Of a DNA stretch of 64,000 bases, positions 10,830 through 22,189 are shown in pieces. The notes beneath the pieces were generated by a model. It ran no database searches. It was not told the origin of the DNA and was given only the letters and a program-made list of their open reading frames with translations. The DNA comes from Dicyema japonicum (lineage: Eukaryota; Dicyemida; Rhombozoa; Dicyemidae), in assembly GCA_011109175.1 (NCBI GenBank), contig RDEW01000059.1, forward strand, positions 1-64,000. Reading direction: 5' to 3'. A program made the position numbers and the translations under genes. Position 1 is the stretch's first letter, and each line of letters starts with the position of its first letter.

Positions 10830-11215
10830 TCATATCTGGGACGAGATGGCATATTAATTGATTATTATCTCTCTGTCAGTGCTTTATAGTTTGGATTTTA
10901 ATTATTCTTTGTGTTAAACATTAGTTTGGTAATGGGGGACCTTTAATATAGTGGTGTTTTGTATATTATTTTCCTAAACATTTCTAGATAGACTATTACA
11001 TATTTATTCATCCTCTTTACTTCAGTTTTGTAGATTAAACTTCCTACAGACCAATAAATTTGTCAAGAGGGTTTATCAGTTGACTAACATTTCAACATAA
11101 TCATTCATGTGAACTGCGAAAAGCAATCTGGTTGATGGTTGTGAGAACATTTTTGTTATATTTTTTAATATCGTGATTATAATAAATTACCCAGTAAAAT
11201 AAAATATTTGAAAAT
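10830..11215. other. Intergenic, nothing recognised
   Basis: AT-rich sequence between two gene ends. No open frame, repeat or RNA feature was seen on either strand. Confidence 0.6.
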
Positions 11216-11221
11216 AATTAA

Positions 11222-12708
11222 TTAAGGATGATAGAATGAGTAAGTTTCAAGAAGCATTAAAACCAATTGTGAATTGAGTAGTATTTGCTTAGTGTCCACG
11301 TGCTCACTAGAGAGGAGTAAGTTTATAATGTCAGTGTGGAATAACATGGCATTACAAAATATCTGACATATTAAATCATTAATTTTAATTTTTGATTTCA
11401 CATTCGTGTATTCTTCGGAATTTAGTTTATACAGGTGGAAGGTGAACAACATCACAAAGTTATATGCATTCATGTGTCCCTTAAATTCATTAAGAGAAAT
11501 AGTCGACCCTGTTGTCGCTTTAGCGCTAATGAATGTCTCTAATTTGGTCAAAATTTGTTGGAAGGCCTCGAATACACAATTTGTGTTTTTTGACTTTTTG
11601 CTTATGTTTTTGCTGTTTTCATACGTAAAATACTTGACCATATTTAAAGCCTCCGTAAAATCACCATTAGACTCTCCAACGAATGCGAAAATAAGCATTT
11701 TATCAAAATTGTCATTCGAAGAAATTACTAGCAAGTCGTTCATGTTGAGTGATCCAACTGAATAGGATGATAATTTCTGAAGGGATAGGGCCATCTGAAT
11801 GAGAAAGTAAAAGACTGAGGTTATCCCAAACTTCTCATACTTTTCCTTCAAACTCCATTGCTCAAAGGTTCGAATGGAGTTAGCCTTTACTTTAACTCCA
11901 TAATTGTACGAATTCTTGTTTTTCTTAGTCTTTATGACCACTGATTGTATCACATCTTCAAACGAGTCAAGCAATACGAACTCTTTATCCGACAACTGGA
12001 ATTATTCTAAGAAATACAATTTGGAAGACTCCGTCCTTCTTAGAGAACCAAACAATGTAATTCTCAGTGCCAGCGACTATTTTGTAGTTACTAGAAAACG
12101 ATATATATGATTCAAAATAGAGAGTTTGCATTTTTGTGATTGTACTGTTCAGTAGTGTTAGTTTTTCTATTATTCTGCAGAAATTGAATTCTATTTCTCC
12201 CTCAAAGTCGATTTTCTCTAACAAAATGTTCAACAATTCACTGGATCCGTAATATTCAATCAGATCACTCAGATTGCTGTCATCAATCAGACTTTTCTCT
12301 CTTAATGATTTGATAGAGAGTACCTCCTCTGGCATCTCATAAACAGTCTAAAATTAGGATTTAATCCTTAATACTGATTCGACGTCATTCTTAATCTTAT
12401 ATAATCACAAATATTACCTGTTTATGTATTATGGACACAGGACCCAATATACGGACAGAATTAGGTCTCCTCCTTATTTCCATGAAATCTAATAATCATC
12501 AAACACAACCCAAAGTAGCATCCACCACATCACAAGATACATTCTCTGCCTATAATAGTAAAATATGACTGACTAGATCAGAATCATCTTCTTTTGACGG
12601 ACAAGAGAATTTGAGTTCATTGAGTTCAGCCTTGTGTTTGCTAATGTCCCTCTGACAGTCTTGACAAAAGTTAGGTTTCCAAATGTTCCCCTTAAATCTG
12701 GTGCACAT
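11222..12708 (-). CDS. PEAK1/PRAG1-like protein: N-terminal Cys/His motif plus divergent pseudokinase-like domain
   Basis: Exon 1 (12574-12708) encodes MCTRFKGNIWKPNFCQDCQR then DISKH. This resembles the WKPxxCxxC...H knuckle at the N-terminus of PEAK1. Further introns are at 12550-12573 (24 nt), 12396-12417 (22), 12348-12374 (27) and 11996-12017 (22); one more between 12417 and 12550 is ambiguous. A 21-nt exon (12375-12395) sits between two of them. The last two exons give 363 residues: beta-strand-like SSNYKIVAGTENYIVWFSKK, an FVLLDSFEDVI stretch, a helix FLIQMALSLQKLSSYSVGSL where PEAK1 has its degenerate catalytic loop, and C-terminal helices. No kinase catalytic motif survives. PEAK1/PRAG1 are pseudokinase scaffolds in tyrosine-kinase and cytoskeletal signalling. 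The protein here is far shorter. The N-terminal match is visible; the pseudokinase assignment is inference. Confidence 0.5.
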
Positions 12709-12929
12709 GCTTATTATCGATAATATACGGCAAATATATTATTATTCATATTTCAACGCTATTATCGGTTTAGACATGATATTGCTAACAATCATTATAA
12801 TTAATACTACAAATTATAGTGAGCAAATCAAATAAATTATTCATTATTATTGAATAAATTATTCATTATATGGAACCGAAATTGTGTGTTCTACGAGCAA
12901 TATTACTTTCTACAAAGGCGGATGAACAA

Positions 12930-13250
12930 AAGAAATGCGATAAATCAGTCCGAGACTCTATCCCAGGTAGATTTGGCCGTATTCCCCGGAAAGGATGGAA
13001 TGTCATCCTGGAGACCTTCAAGTCTAAATTCGATGAAGATATAGCAGAGTCTTAGTTTAGGAAGCTCTTATACATTCAAAGACGCCGACAAGTACCCAGT
13101 GAGCAATTGGCTCAGGATCCTGTTGAAGATGGTGCACCTAAATTTAATTCACCTTCCCTGTACCCCAAATTATACGATCACTGCCGGCGCACATTTATGG
13201 AACAATTGATAATTGCCGAGCAAATTGAACCAAAAAGATTCTTTATGTAA
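12930..13250 (+). mobile_element. Gag-like fragment of an LTR retrotransposon
   Basis: The frame starting at 12870 reads WNVILETFKSKFDEDIAES, one stop, then FRKLLYIQRRRQVPSEQLAQ and YPKLYDHCRRTFMEQLI. This is the usual gag pattern of Mag/Gypsy-type elements (W..F...F...F..L..RRQ....E.....A). No pol, protease or LTR was found nearby. Confidence 0.5.
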
Positions 13251-13269
13251 AGATTGACAATAACTTACT

Positions 13270-13895
13270 GGAGTGTTTGAACGGTGTCATTAGCCAATGG
13301 GTTAAAAAGAAGTCGATCTTCTATGGATCAAATTTCTACTCTTATTTATGCTGATCAAGTTACATATCAGATTATTTCAGTGAAAAAAATGAGCCATCAA
13401 AATGGAAAGAGAATATAGAGAAATTGAATAGTGGAAATTATTTCCTATGCTAACTAAAAAAGTTTTTATGAAGACTTTGTCAACCGAGAAAAAACCTATG
13501 GCTTGTCACGCATTATCGTTAGTGGGATATAAAATGAAAAACCATGGTGAAAGAGCGAGGATTACGTCGTACATTGAAGATAAAATTAAAATTCCGAAAA
13601 AAAATTTTGAGTATTTGAGTCCCGCAAGAATTTCCGCCTTGATAATCTAAACTTCGAATTAAAGAAGATCATTTCACGGAAACCTAACCCCTACGGCAAA
13701 TAATGAAGGTGTTTTTTGGTTCAATAAATTTAAAATTAAAAATTTAAGCAATTTAAAATTTATGAAAGTTGGTTTTTACCCGTAGGAGATTAAATTTAGC
13801 ATTCTAAGATAGTCGAGTTGTTAATCGGATTTTTGGGATTATGAAAAAATGAATGAATTAAAGTGGTCATTAATGGTTCCGGGATATATTAATTT
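13270..13895. other. Degenerate repeat-like DNA
   Basis: One plus frame (13447-13650) has no recognisable domain and is not joined to anything by short introns. The sequence around 13720-13760 is low-complexity TTTAAAATT. Probably element debris following the gag fragment. Confidence 0.35.
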
Positions 13896-13899
13896 ATTC

Positions 13900-14160
13900 A
13901 TATTATTTATTTAGGAACTTCAAGATCAAGAAAGAAAGTGTCAAAATCAAGTGATCAGGACTCTCCTTTAGTAATCCACCAGCGATCCCACCTTCTTCCC
14001 AAAGTATCTTATCAAATTTATGGAAAGGAACTTGATTTGGGTTTTCTTCAGGTCTTAAATGAATTTTTCCACACGAATCTTGCTCCAAATTCTTTTTTGG
14101 TTTTCTGCAGAACTTCAAGAAACCTTGGCCATTGTTTCGAGAGTACCAAATGATGCTTAA
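13900..14160 (-). mobile_element. LINE 3'-terminal fragment
   Basis: The minus strand reads GFLKFCRKPKKNL...EENPNQVPF and ends in AAATAAATAATATGAATAAA. The opening aligns by eye with GFLRFCKELGNPFKEKVAHA in the LINE copy at 28339-28665, so this is a related 3' end. Confidence 0.45.
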
Positions 14161-14690
14161 AATTATAACAGAGAATTTAACAAATTAATACTTTACGAGT
14201 TAATCACAAAAAGTACTGAATAAGTTACTATGAAAAATTATAAGCAAATTTATACGTTTGCTTAAATTTATAAGCTTCGTGGTCCTACTTGAATATGCAT
14301 AAGTCTCCAATGTGAGATTAGTTATAATGTCAAAACTAAAAGACAATATTACCCCCACACAATGAATAATTTTCAGACTTTTTTTCCCTCTGTTTAATGA
14401 TATTTTTCATAAAACAGGTAGTAATCGTCAGATTTTCGCAACTACAGTCTTACATTAATCCTAAAATAGTAAATTTTCTCATTTAGGCGTCAAAATTGAA
14501 AAAGTGAAGTATGCAGTAACCCAAAAGAGTGGTAAATGAGAAAAATTTAATATAATAATTTATTATTAATCCTTATTGAAGATCAGGTTATTCAGCATAA
14601 ATATTATTATCACCTCTTCCTCCGATGAGTAGTATTGGTTCTATCCTCATCTCAGTTTAGTAATAACTCACACTTTATTTAAGAAGTGAA
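14160..14690. other. AT-rich spacer, nothing recognised
   Basis: No coding frame or repeat to other parts of the window could be supported here. Confidence 0.5.
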
Positions 14691-14696
14691 GTCACG

Positions 14697-14810
14697 CTAA
14701 TTTATCCAAAAAATTCGAGGTGCTCTTTACTTTTTTTCTTTTAGTTATTAATCACTGATGACGGGGTCACTCGTCAATCCCAGAAGCATCTTAGATTATT
14801 ATTATTATTA
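14697..14810 (-). mobile_element. Partial SINE (central domain)
   Basis: On the plus strand, CACTGATGACGGGGTCACTC then GTCAATCCC is the reverse complement of the SINE core found at 5110-5150. The head and tail are missing, and a TTATTATTATTA run joins it to the LINE-B 3' end next door. Confidence 0.7.
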
Positions 14811-14814
14811 AAAA

Positions 14815-15330
14815 CCAAAAATCACCGACAAATTAAATAACTACATAGTCGTCGAGTAGCCATCTCATTCTTGCTCGGTGTTCTTCCCGGACTCCAACGC
14901 ATTTCCGGATTGGGCGGGGTTTCTAATTTTTTGGAGGGTAGTAAGGCTCCGGTTTTCCTCACTAATTCCTCAAAAGGTGTAGGGTTTAGAGGTGTCCAAA
15001 AAAACCTTTGCAAAGTTTTACTGGCCATTTTTTGGAAGGTATTGATTTTTTCTATATTCCTGTTTGATAGGTTGGTTCCCCATGCAGCATACCCGTAAGT
15101 TAGAGACGGTTGAATATACTGCACGTAGAGCGAGTTCAAATTTGAGTTGAAACACCCCTTATATTGTTCAAGGATTGTTTTAACAAAATTTAGCTTTCGT
15201 TGTGCCGAGGAGATGACGTTGTCGGTGTGTTTGCTGTAAGTCATCGTAGATGCGTAGAACATTCGACCGGAGTAGACTGTTGCAGATTCGAACCGTGTGG
15301 ATTTTGGATAAAATTTTTTGTAATTTGGCA
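14815..15330 (-). mobile_element. LINE-B 3' portion
   Basis: The minus frame 14822-15331 contains HTDNVISSAQRKLNFVKTIL, YIQPSLTYGYAAWGTN and FEELVRKTGALLP, the C-terminal thumb/connection of CR1-like RTs. It ends in TTTGTCGGTGATTTTTGGTT followed by an AAT microsatellite. The same ending is seen at 46636-46680 and 54978-55010. Confidence 0.85.
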
Positions 15331-15859
15331 AGATCGGAATCTGACCATAGTCATTTAAAAAAGAATTTTATTTTCAACAACTCAAAGTCGATAAGAAATA
15401 ATAAGCCAGGAAATAAAAATGAGTTTGGAGTGAGACTGGAATGGTCAATAAATATGAAACACCATATTACCTTTATAAATGTGAAATCTATCATCAAATG
15501 AGAATTATCTATTCATGTAGATAAATTTTCAATGATATTTATGCAAGCCTCATATACGGCTGGTATTTTTGATTTGGCATCCAACTCATATCTCAATTTA
15601 TGGCGTGTTTGGACTCAGCAAGTCAAAATTTAGCGAAAAGTAACGATGACTGATCATGAAGAGTAACTCACATTGCATGCTCAATGCCTGCATGCCTTAT
15701 TTATTGTCGTATGTCATAGCTTTGATACTGTCCGGGTTGATAAGACAGTTTATCAATTGAAATCATCTTAAGTTTTTTTTAGGGATCGAACTTTTTTCCT
15801 TAAAAAACGAAAAATCTTATTTTGAGTCAATAAAGAGATTAAGCGTGAAAAAAAAGTTG

Positions 15860-16440
15860 AAAATAGCTAGGATGAGGGATCAATCTCCTGGAAACACTAA
15901 TGCCAGAAAGATCAGTGAGGATAGTAAAGCCAACACGGAACGAGCGGAACCTTATCAATAAAGCGAATAAAAATTGATATTGGAGTACAGACCGATGGAC
16001 CCCCAGTGATCTCCGTATACAGTTTGTCCCAAGCCCAATCTGTAAACACACCAGCAAATATAGAAGATCCTAATGAACTGGAATAGCCAATATTAGAAAG
16101 AAATGTTCATTAATAGGAGCGATTTCAATTGTTGACCAATTTTTTCAAAACAATAAAATATGACAAAAACTAAGAATGATGCAAAATTGTTACTTGGTTT
16201 GGTGACGCTCTTAAGAAAAAAAGTCGCAAAAAATCATATGCAATAAAAATCACCCTAATCAACGCTCACTCTCTCAACAAGCGGGAGTCAGAGCTAGTGG
16301 CAATTCCCAGTGTAGTCCAGATGAATGTTTTAGTAGTAAATAGACAAAAATAAGAACCCTGGTGTATTTAAATTCACTGACTACCGCACAATTGATATCC
16401 CTTGGAGTGGTTCTAATCGGAATGGATTTACTGTTAGTAA
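15860..16440 (+). mobile_element. LINE 5' part (ORF1-like debris and endonuclease start)
   Basis: Near 16245 the plus strand reads KITLINAHSLNKRESELVA, the first block of an APE endonuclease. Upstream, a charged, stop-broken region (ARMRDQSPGNTNARKISEDS, about 15868) could be ORF1. No RT follows before the MAGUK gene. Confidence 0.5.
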
Positions 16441-16483
16441 ATAGTTATATTGGGTAATTTAAAAAATAGATTTATAATAATGT

Positions 16484-18631
16484 CTAATTTTTTATCCACT
16501 TAATGGGCACCCACTGAGGAACGGAATCTACTTTTTTGGCCGCATGCATGATTTGATTGATTGTGTATGACAGATTCCGGTTAATGATGACTTCGTCAAT
16601 ATACCTTCCATATTTGTCCTCTATGAAACGTCCCTTGTCAATAATATCCCGTAATTCTAATTCTCCAATGTCAGGTAATTGCTCTCGCAGAACCTGAATG
16701 TTCGGGGGACATATAAATACAACATATGGAAAGAAGGATGTCTCCTGGATTCCCCTCAATGACTAAACTCAGATTTCCCCCAAACCTGACAATCACTGCA
16801 ATGAACAACACAATGTCTTCCAGTTGGAATGACCTTTCTAATGGAGGATATCATAGTGCCGTATAAACATTTTTCTTTTGCAGAGAAAGAATGTTCAAAG
16901 AATTTATTATATGAGATTGATTTTTTGAAATTTTTATTCGAAATGAAATTGAAGTGAATGCTGTCTATTTCGCTAATTTTTCTTTTCGTGTTGTATCTAA
17001 TAAAATAGAAACGAACAATACGTTTTATTGGCTTTGTGAATAAATCTGAATATGTCTTCAACAAATTGTCGATTATGTTGGACAGAGTGTCATCGTCTGG
17101 TCCAATCAAAATGATCACGGACTTGTTTTGATTATCTGGATAATGTAGAACGACTTCTTCATAGGATGGTAATATATCCAGATTATCAATATTACTACCA
17201 GAATAGTTCTCAGTCTCTTAAACAAACTCGCATATTTATTTTTCATTTCTATGGCTCTCCGTTTCTTCTCCCGTTCACGACTATGATAAATTAGATGAGA
17301 AACTAATGCTGCATTGAAGGACTTGGAATTATCCCGTAAATACTGTCTCCACTATCTTCATCTTGTCTGACCTGCCACCAATGTTCGTCAGAAGTGTCTA
17401 TCACTGCCAAGATGGATCTCTTCCCGAATGAAATTCCTAGCTCAACACACGGAATCTCCTCATCGTCCTCAGGATTGTACGTAAATAATGTCCTCAAATA
17501 CATCTTTCAATCGTAAATTTGTAATATACGTAAGAAGGTTCAGAACGATCTTTGTGGACTCTGTTGTTCTGCAATATAACGAATTTTAAATCTCCACGTA
17601 ACCGTCTCTTGCTTGTTTAGTCAATAAAGGAACCAATATTAGCTGAGCTTCATCAACAGTAGTCCCCGTCAAACGAGTTCCGGATACTGAAATCAATTCG
17701 TCCCTCACATTTAGCAATCCTAAGAATCACTCCCTCCTCAAACCTGACTGGTCAACCTGTCCCCCTGAGACTATTCTACTGACAAAAGTTGAACCCATCT
17801 CGTTCTCAATAGTCATACCCTGTCATTTCATATCCATAATACCATCAGTTCCCCATTCTTCTGCAGAGATATTACCTTCAAAAGTCCCGGATCATTCAAA
17901 TCGTTTTTGGTGGCGAATATAGAATGAACAAGTCCGACAATCTCGAATATGTTCTTTTTTAATTTTAATACTACTTTCATATGCACGTGGTTTATTAGGA
18001 GAAACAGTTCTTTGACATCATTTGAAAGTGGTTCAGAAGGTGGAATCGTCTTCCCGTCAAGGTATTGGTTAAGACTGGCGACAGTCTCTGTGATATCCTT
18101 CATTTTGCCAGTTTAAGGGATTTATTTCATTAATCTGCAACTCACAAAATTTGTGTACATTCACTACTCTACCGTGCAGGTCGATGCAATTTCTAATCTC
18201 CTCCAAGTTTAGGAATGACTCTATCTCTGAGAAATATCCTCTTTCCTCATCAGTAACAAGAGATTCTACTTCCTTGAGCCAATCCTTGATAACAAACTTG
18301 TCTATCATAGTAATTTTGCAGATTACCAATATTTTTAGTGATTAACTTTCCATTGCACAAATTCTTGCCCACTAAGTCTGATGATTTATTGTTAAAGTAG
18401 TCATAATTCTCAACTCCACCATCGACCTCTGACAAATTTAGGTGAGATTATGATACCTGTGATTTCTCCATTTATGAGTCTTCGCATTTTGGTTGAGTGT
18501 CTGAGTGACCTGCGAAGTTCTTGATTTGAGGAAGCAAGACGTTGTTTTTGTTCGAGTTGGGAGAAATTTTCATTTATGCACATGCTTTCCTGAAGTTGGT
18601 CTTTTTCGATGGTTAGTTTTTGTTTGATCAT
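16484..18631 (-). CDS. MAGUK scaffold of the p55/MPP (PALS1/Stardust-like) family
   Basis: These scaffolds tether junction, polarity or synaptic membrane proteins. Domains in order on the minus strand are: coiled N-terminal region (18410-18631); L27-like helices (about 17900-18330, e.g. YFSEIESFLNLEEIRNCIDL); a PDZ domain (about 17590-17890, with MTIENEMGSTFVSRIVSGG then LNVRDELISVSGTRLTG); an SH3 (17303-17503, YLRTLFTYNPEDDEEIPC and HWWQVRQDED); and a guanylate-kinase domain (16484-17118, from IILIGPDDDTLSN to QWVPIKWIKN). The nucleotide-binding loop lacks GxGK, as in other MAGUKs, so it should not phosphorylate GMP. The ending WVPIKW matches the MPP C-terminus WVPVSW. Short introns join the parts (for example 28 and 25 nt near 18447 and 18313); the join near 18070-18150 is ambiguous. 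Its 5' end lies about 290 bp from the 3' end of DRC12, same strand. Confidence 0.88.
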
Positions 18632-18921
18632 TATATTCGTTATAAACTAGTCTTGATTTGTTTCCGTAGTTTCTATTATTACAATTATTACAATTAATTT
18701 TTAAAATCACAACAAAAATATTATTTAATTAGAAAGTAAATTATAATTTTTAGTTTTCCTCTAAATTTTAAAAGATTTGTCGATATTCGATAATTCCAAC
18801 TGAGTTAATCAATAAATTTAGAGGAGTAAACTTACCGTCCATAAAGACATCAAAACTTAACTATCTGTAGCTCTCAGTCACACAACAACGAAAATCTTGA
18901 AATGTAGTTAATAAATGAGAA

Positions 18922-19619
18922 TTATAATTTATATTTTGGAATTAGTCCAAGGTCAACTAGGAATTGTTTGTCTGCTTTCATGATTCTCGCTATTTTGTTG
19001 TGGCATTTTTCCCGAGTTTGCTTTATTTTCACCAACAGATTGTCGATGGTGTTCTTTAATGACTAAATAGTCATACATTGAATATATTCTCAAATTCCTT
19101 TTCCATTCCATTAATTTTATCCTTCAAACTTTCAATCTCTGAATTTAGGTCTTCTGTAGTCTTCCTGTGAGTTTTCTCCATTTCTTTTATTATATTGTCC
19201 TTGTTCTCTGCACATGTTATTCCATATTAACCAATCTCTGCTTTAGCATTTCGTAATTCTTGTTGAAGGATTGCTACCTTTTCATCAGAACTTGTTTGCA
19301 ACGTCTTGAATTCCCGTATTAGATCTATTTTTACTAAATTGACTAACTTGCATTAACTGACTTGTAGTTCTCGTCCTGTTTGGAAAGTTCCCCCTTCATT
19401 CCTTTTAATTGCTGTTTGCATTCATCTATGGTCCATTTGTTTAGATTCTTCTTATGACGTTCATTCACTTCATTTATAATTTATGATAACCAATCTCGTT
19501 CTTTAGAATGAAAACTTCTCCCGTTAGTTTCTTTTGCTTTTCTAAAAGCTGTTGAGGATCTGAAATTTTTGCTTAAAATTACTTAAAGGTTTTTTCTGCT
19601 TTCCTTTATTTGTCTTCAT
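18922..19619 (-). CDS. DRC12: Dynein regulatory complex subunit 12 (CCDC153)
   Basis: DRC12 is a small coiled-coil part of the nexin-dynein regulatory complex that links axonemal doublets and controls ciliary beating. The minus strand starts MKTNKGKQKKPL, a basic start like the family's MPPKTKEKGRK. Introns of 23, 23, 24 and 23 nt join a continuous coiled coil: QQLLEKQKKLTGEVFILKNE, FKTLQTSSDEKVAILQQELR and EMEKTHRKTTEDLNSEIESL. The family C-terminal block follows: MEKEFENIFN, then TIDNLLVKIKQTREKC...LVDLGLIPKY, matching [20 protein letters not shown]...FGLTP. The stop is at 18922-18924. One join near 19360 only works with a 14-nt intron or a one-base correction. It supports a ciliated animal, together with CFAP70. 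Confidence 0.85.
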
Positions 19620-19759
19620 TTTAGTCTCCTTGGTTTTTAAATAATTTACAATTGATTTATAAATTATTTTTTATTATTTAAAATTTATAATTAAGATTTA
19701 CGGAAATTTAAAAACATTTAACAGAGAGCGATAATACGAGAGCCAGGACTCACACTTTA

Positions 19760-20730
19760 TTATAAATTTATTATAATTAATCATTGGAAGGCTCCAAGGA
19801 ATGGATCGATTATCGACAGCGACCACAAAATGGCGACCAGTATTTAATTTTAATTACTTTAATAATTCCCATATCTAAAGGTTGAATTACTGAACTGGTA
19901 TTTGGAGAAATGAAATTTGATATTACTTGGCTCCTCAATATTATGACTGCTAAAATTGTCCATTAACAAAAGAATGTGTCGATTTTCTTTAATAAAATTA
20001 TTATTCAGTTCATTAATATATAGTGAAAAAATGTCTTTCGTTTACCAACCTGTCTTATTTGCAACACATTTAATAATGTTTGCTTTAAGATCATATTGCT
20101 TAAAGCACCGAGGATTTTTACCAATAAATAATGGATTGCAAATTTCTCCATTCATTGAACAGCAAAACAATGCTGTAATATTTTCACTGTCTTTTTTTAT
20201 TGCATTTGATGACTGTAGTACATACGCTGTGTTGCCCTCTCAAATAAATGCATGTTTCATCACAGTATAAATATTTTCTGGAGAATAGACACGATTTAGA
20301 CAAAATGATTCTGCAAATATGAATGCAGATTCATGATCAGCACTTGCAGCTTCTCCAAATAACCGTTTATAATTCATATTATGACATTTGAATGATGAAA
20401 ACCACTGTTTTCCACCCTTGAATGAATTATCATTATGTTCTTACGCATAATTAAGTTCGAGTACTTTAATGTTAGAATAACTGAGAGCCACATTCTACGA
20501 TCTTAATTTTGAAATGGCCCAATCAAATACTCGTTCAAAGAACCAAATCTTGGAATATATTTTGTCCGGATAACGTGCCTGTTATCGAAATTTGTATATT
20601 TGTCTAAATTCTTAGCTATTCTTCCCATGACTGATTTGTTAGTTCCAAATCGTTGGGCAATTACTCTATAAGAACTTTTTTGTTCTATGATTTTCTCAGC
20701 AATCTTGTTTTTTGTATTAAATTATGGCGA
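19760..20730 (-). mobile_element. Tigger/pogo transposase, degenerate
   Basis: The minus strand reads KIAEKIIEQKSSYRVIAQRF (psq-type HTH, 20690), KQWFSSFKCHNMNYKRLFGE (20430-20370), CDETCIYLRG (20270), HILLLMDNFSSHN (about 19960-20000) and SSVIQPLDMGIIKVIK (about 19870). These are the blocks of DDE_1 transposases in order, with frameshifts. No clear terminal inverted repeats. Confidence 0.8.
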
Positions 20731-21972
20731 ACATAACATTACAAAGGATGGAAGGACGCCTAGATACTTTTCTGTCGCTATACCACAGCGGATTCCGAAA
20801 AGGAAGATCTACTTCCGATGTTTTGTCCACAAGTGGAAATCTGCGGCCGTTCAAAAGTTCAAAATGTCTACAACCATCCTCGGAATCGACATTTCGAGGG
20901 CCTTTGACTCTGTTGACAGACGGAGGCTAATACTGGTTTTGGAAAGTTTCCTAGACGCTTCCACTGTCAGAGTAGCCACCACCCTCCTACCTGATACTTG
21001 GCTCACTGTAAGAGTCGGGGGAGCCTTGTCTCGCCGATTTAAGACGACTGTTGGCACTCCACAGGGAGACTTATTATTACCTATACTTTTTGTCATATTC
21101 CTTTAAGCTGCTTTACGAGACTCAAAACCGATAATGGGTGAAAAGACAAACATTATTGCGTATGCTGACGACGTAGACTTTATTTCAAACGACAAAATAC
21201 CGCTCACCCGATTGATGGAAGAAGTGCTGGAAGACTAGCCGAATGGTTCCTAACAGTAAATCCGGACAAGACTGAGGTAACTGAACTCAAGAGGGAAGAA
21301 ACAAGGACAGAGGAGTACTGGCGCAAGTGCAAAAAGCTTGGCTCCCTCCTAGGAGACCATGAAGAAATTACGAGAAAGAAAACCCTAGCACAAACTGCCC
21401 TCTCTAGATTAAAGAACACCTGGCTCACAAAAAAGGTTTTGACATTATAACAAAAACTCGATTATACAACTCGCTAGTGAAATCCATACTACTGTATAAC
21501 GCTGGTACTTGGACCTGCTCAAGAAATGAACTGATGAGGCTTAATGCGTTTCATAGAGATCAACTACGGCATCTGATGTTCGAAAGAAGTGATAAGATGA
21601 TGTCATCTAATCTTCTTTATAAGAGGACGAAGACCTCAGAAATTTCTAATGAGATTCTGGATACACGATGGAGGCTTTTCGGCCATATTCTGCGACTGGA
21701 CCTAGATGCCCCGCGAACGTAGCCATGGAGGATTACTTCATGTTGGAGGCCCCCCGTTTCCGTGGTCGCCCAAAAACGACACTAGCAGTCGTTCTCGACG
21801 AGGACCTCAAAGAAATAGGATGGCATCTTGGAAGTGGACAGGATCTTGACTGGTTGCCAACTGCGGCTTTGAATAGGAGGAAGTGGATGAAACTAACCAG
21901 TGATTTGCTAACTCGTGTTGCACATGTTTTGTCAAGTCCTATGACATAGCGATAAGTGCTTATAATAATAAT
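20730..21972 (+). mobile_element. LINE-A RT to 3' end
   Basis: The RT reads GIDISRAFDSVDRR (20880), TVGTPQGDLLLPILFVIFL (21050), then AYADDVDFISND (21160). The C-terminal part has LYNAGTWTCSRNE (21490), RWRLFGHILRLD (21670) and ALNRRKWMKLTSDLLTRVAH (21870). It ends near 21965 in GTGCTTATAATAATAATA, where the SINE at 21976 begins. Several stops, including one after VIFL. Confidence 0.9.
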
Positions 21973-21975
21973 AGT

Positions 21976-22165
21976 GGTTGGCATAGTGGTTAGGTGTCGG
22001 GCTAAAGTGGCATAGGTTACTGGTTCGATTCTCGCTGTTCACCTAGTGGAAGGATGCTAAAAGGGTTTGACGAGTGACGCCGTCATCAGTGGATACTCAC
22101 TGCGGAACTGGATTGTCTAGAAAGAACCCACACACAAGAAAAAGAGAAAAAAAAGTGAAGATCCT
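21976..22165 (+). mobile_element. tRNA-derived SINE, 3'-truncated
   Basis: A box TGGCATAGTGG at 21980 and B box TGGTTCGATTCTC near 22020 are followed by the core TTTGACGAGTGACGCCGTCA (22068-22087) and CTGCGGAACTGGATTGTC. It stops at AGTGAAGATC, where the RLE-1 fragment begins. The head directly follows the LINE-A tail. Confidence 0.88.
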
Positions 22166-22189
22166 CTCCTCAGCTTACATATTCTCAAA

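Noticed and set aside
11406-11765. Plus-strand 119-codon open frame
   Set aside because: It is the antisense shadow of the minus-strand PEAK-like exon, which splices consistently and ends at a natural stop.
12870-13055. A host gene at 12870-13055
   Set aside because: The translated stretch continues, past one stop, into a gag-like pattern, so it is treated as LTR-element debris.
20687-21106. LINE-A RT as an active element
   Set aside because: A stop follows VIFL and other frameshifts occur downstream; no copy in the window has an intact ORF2.
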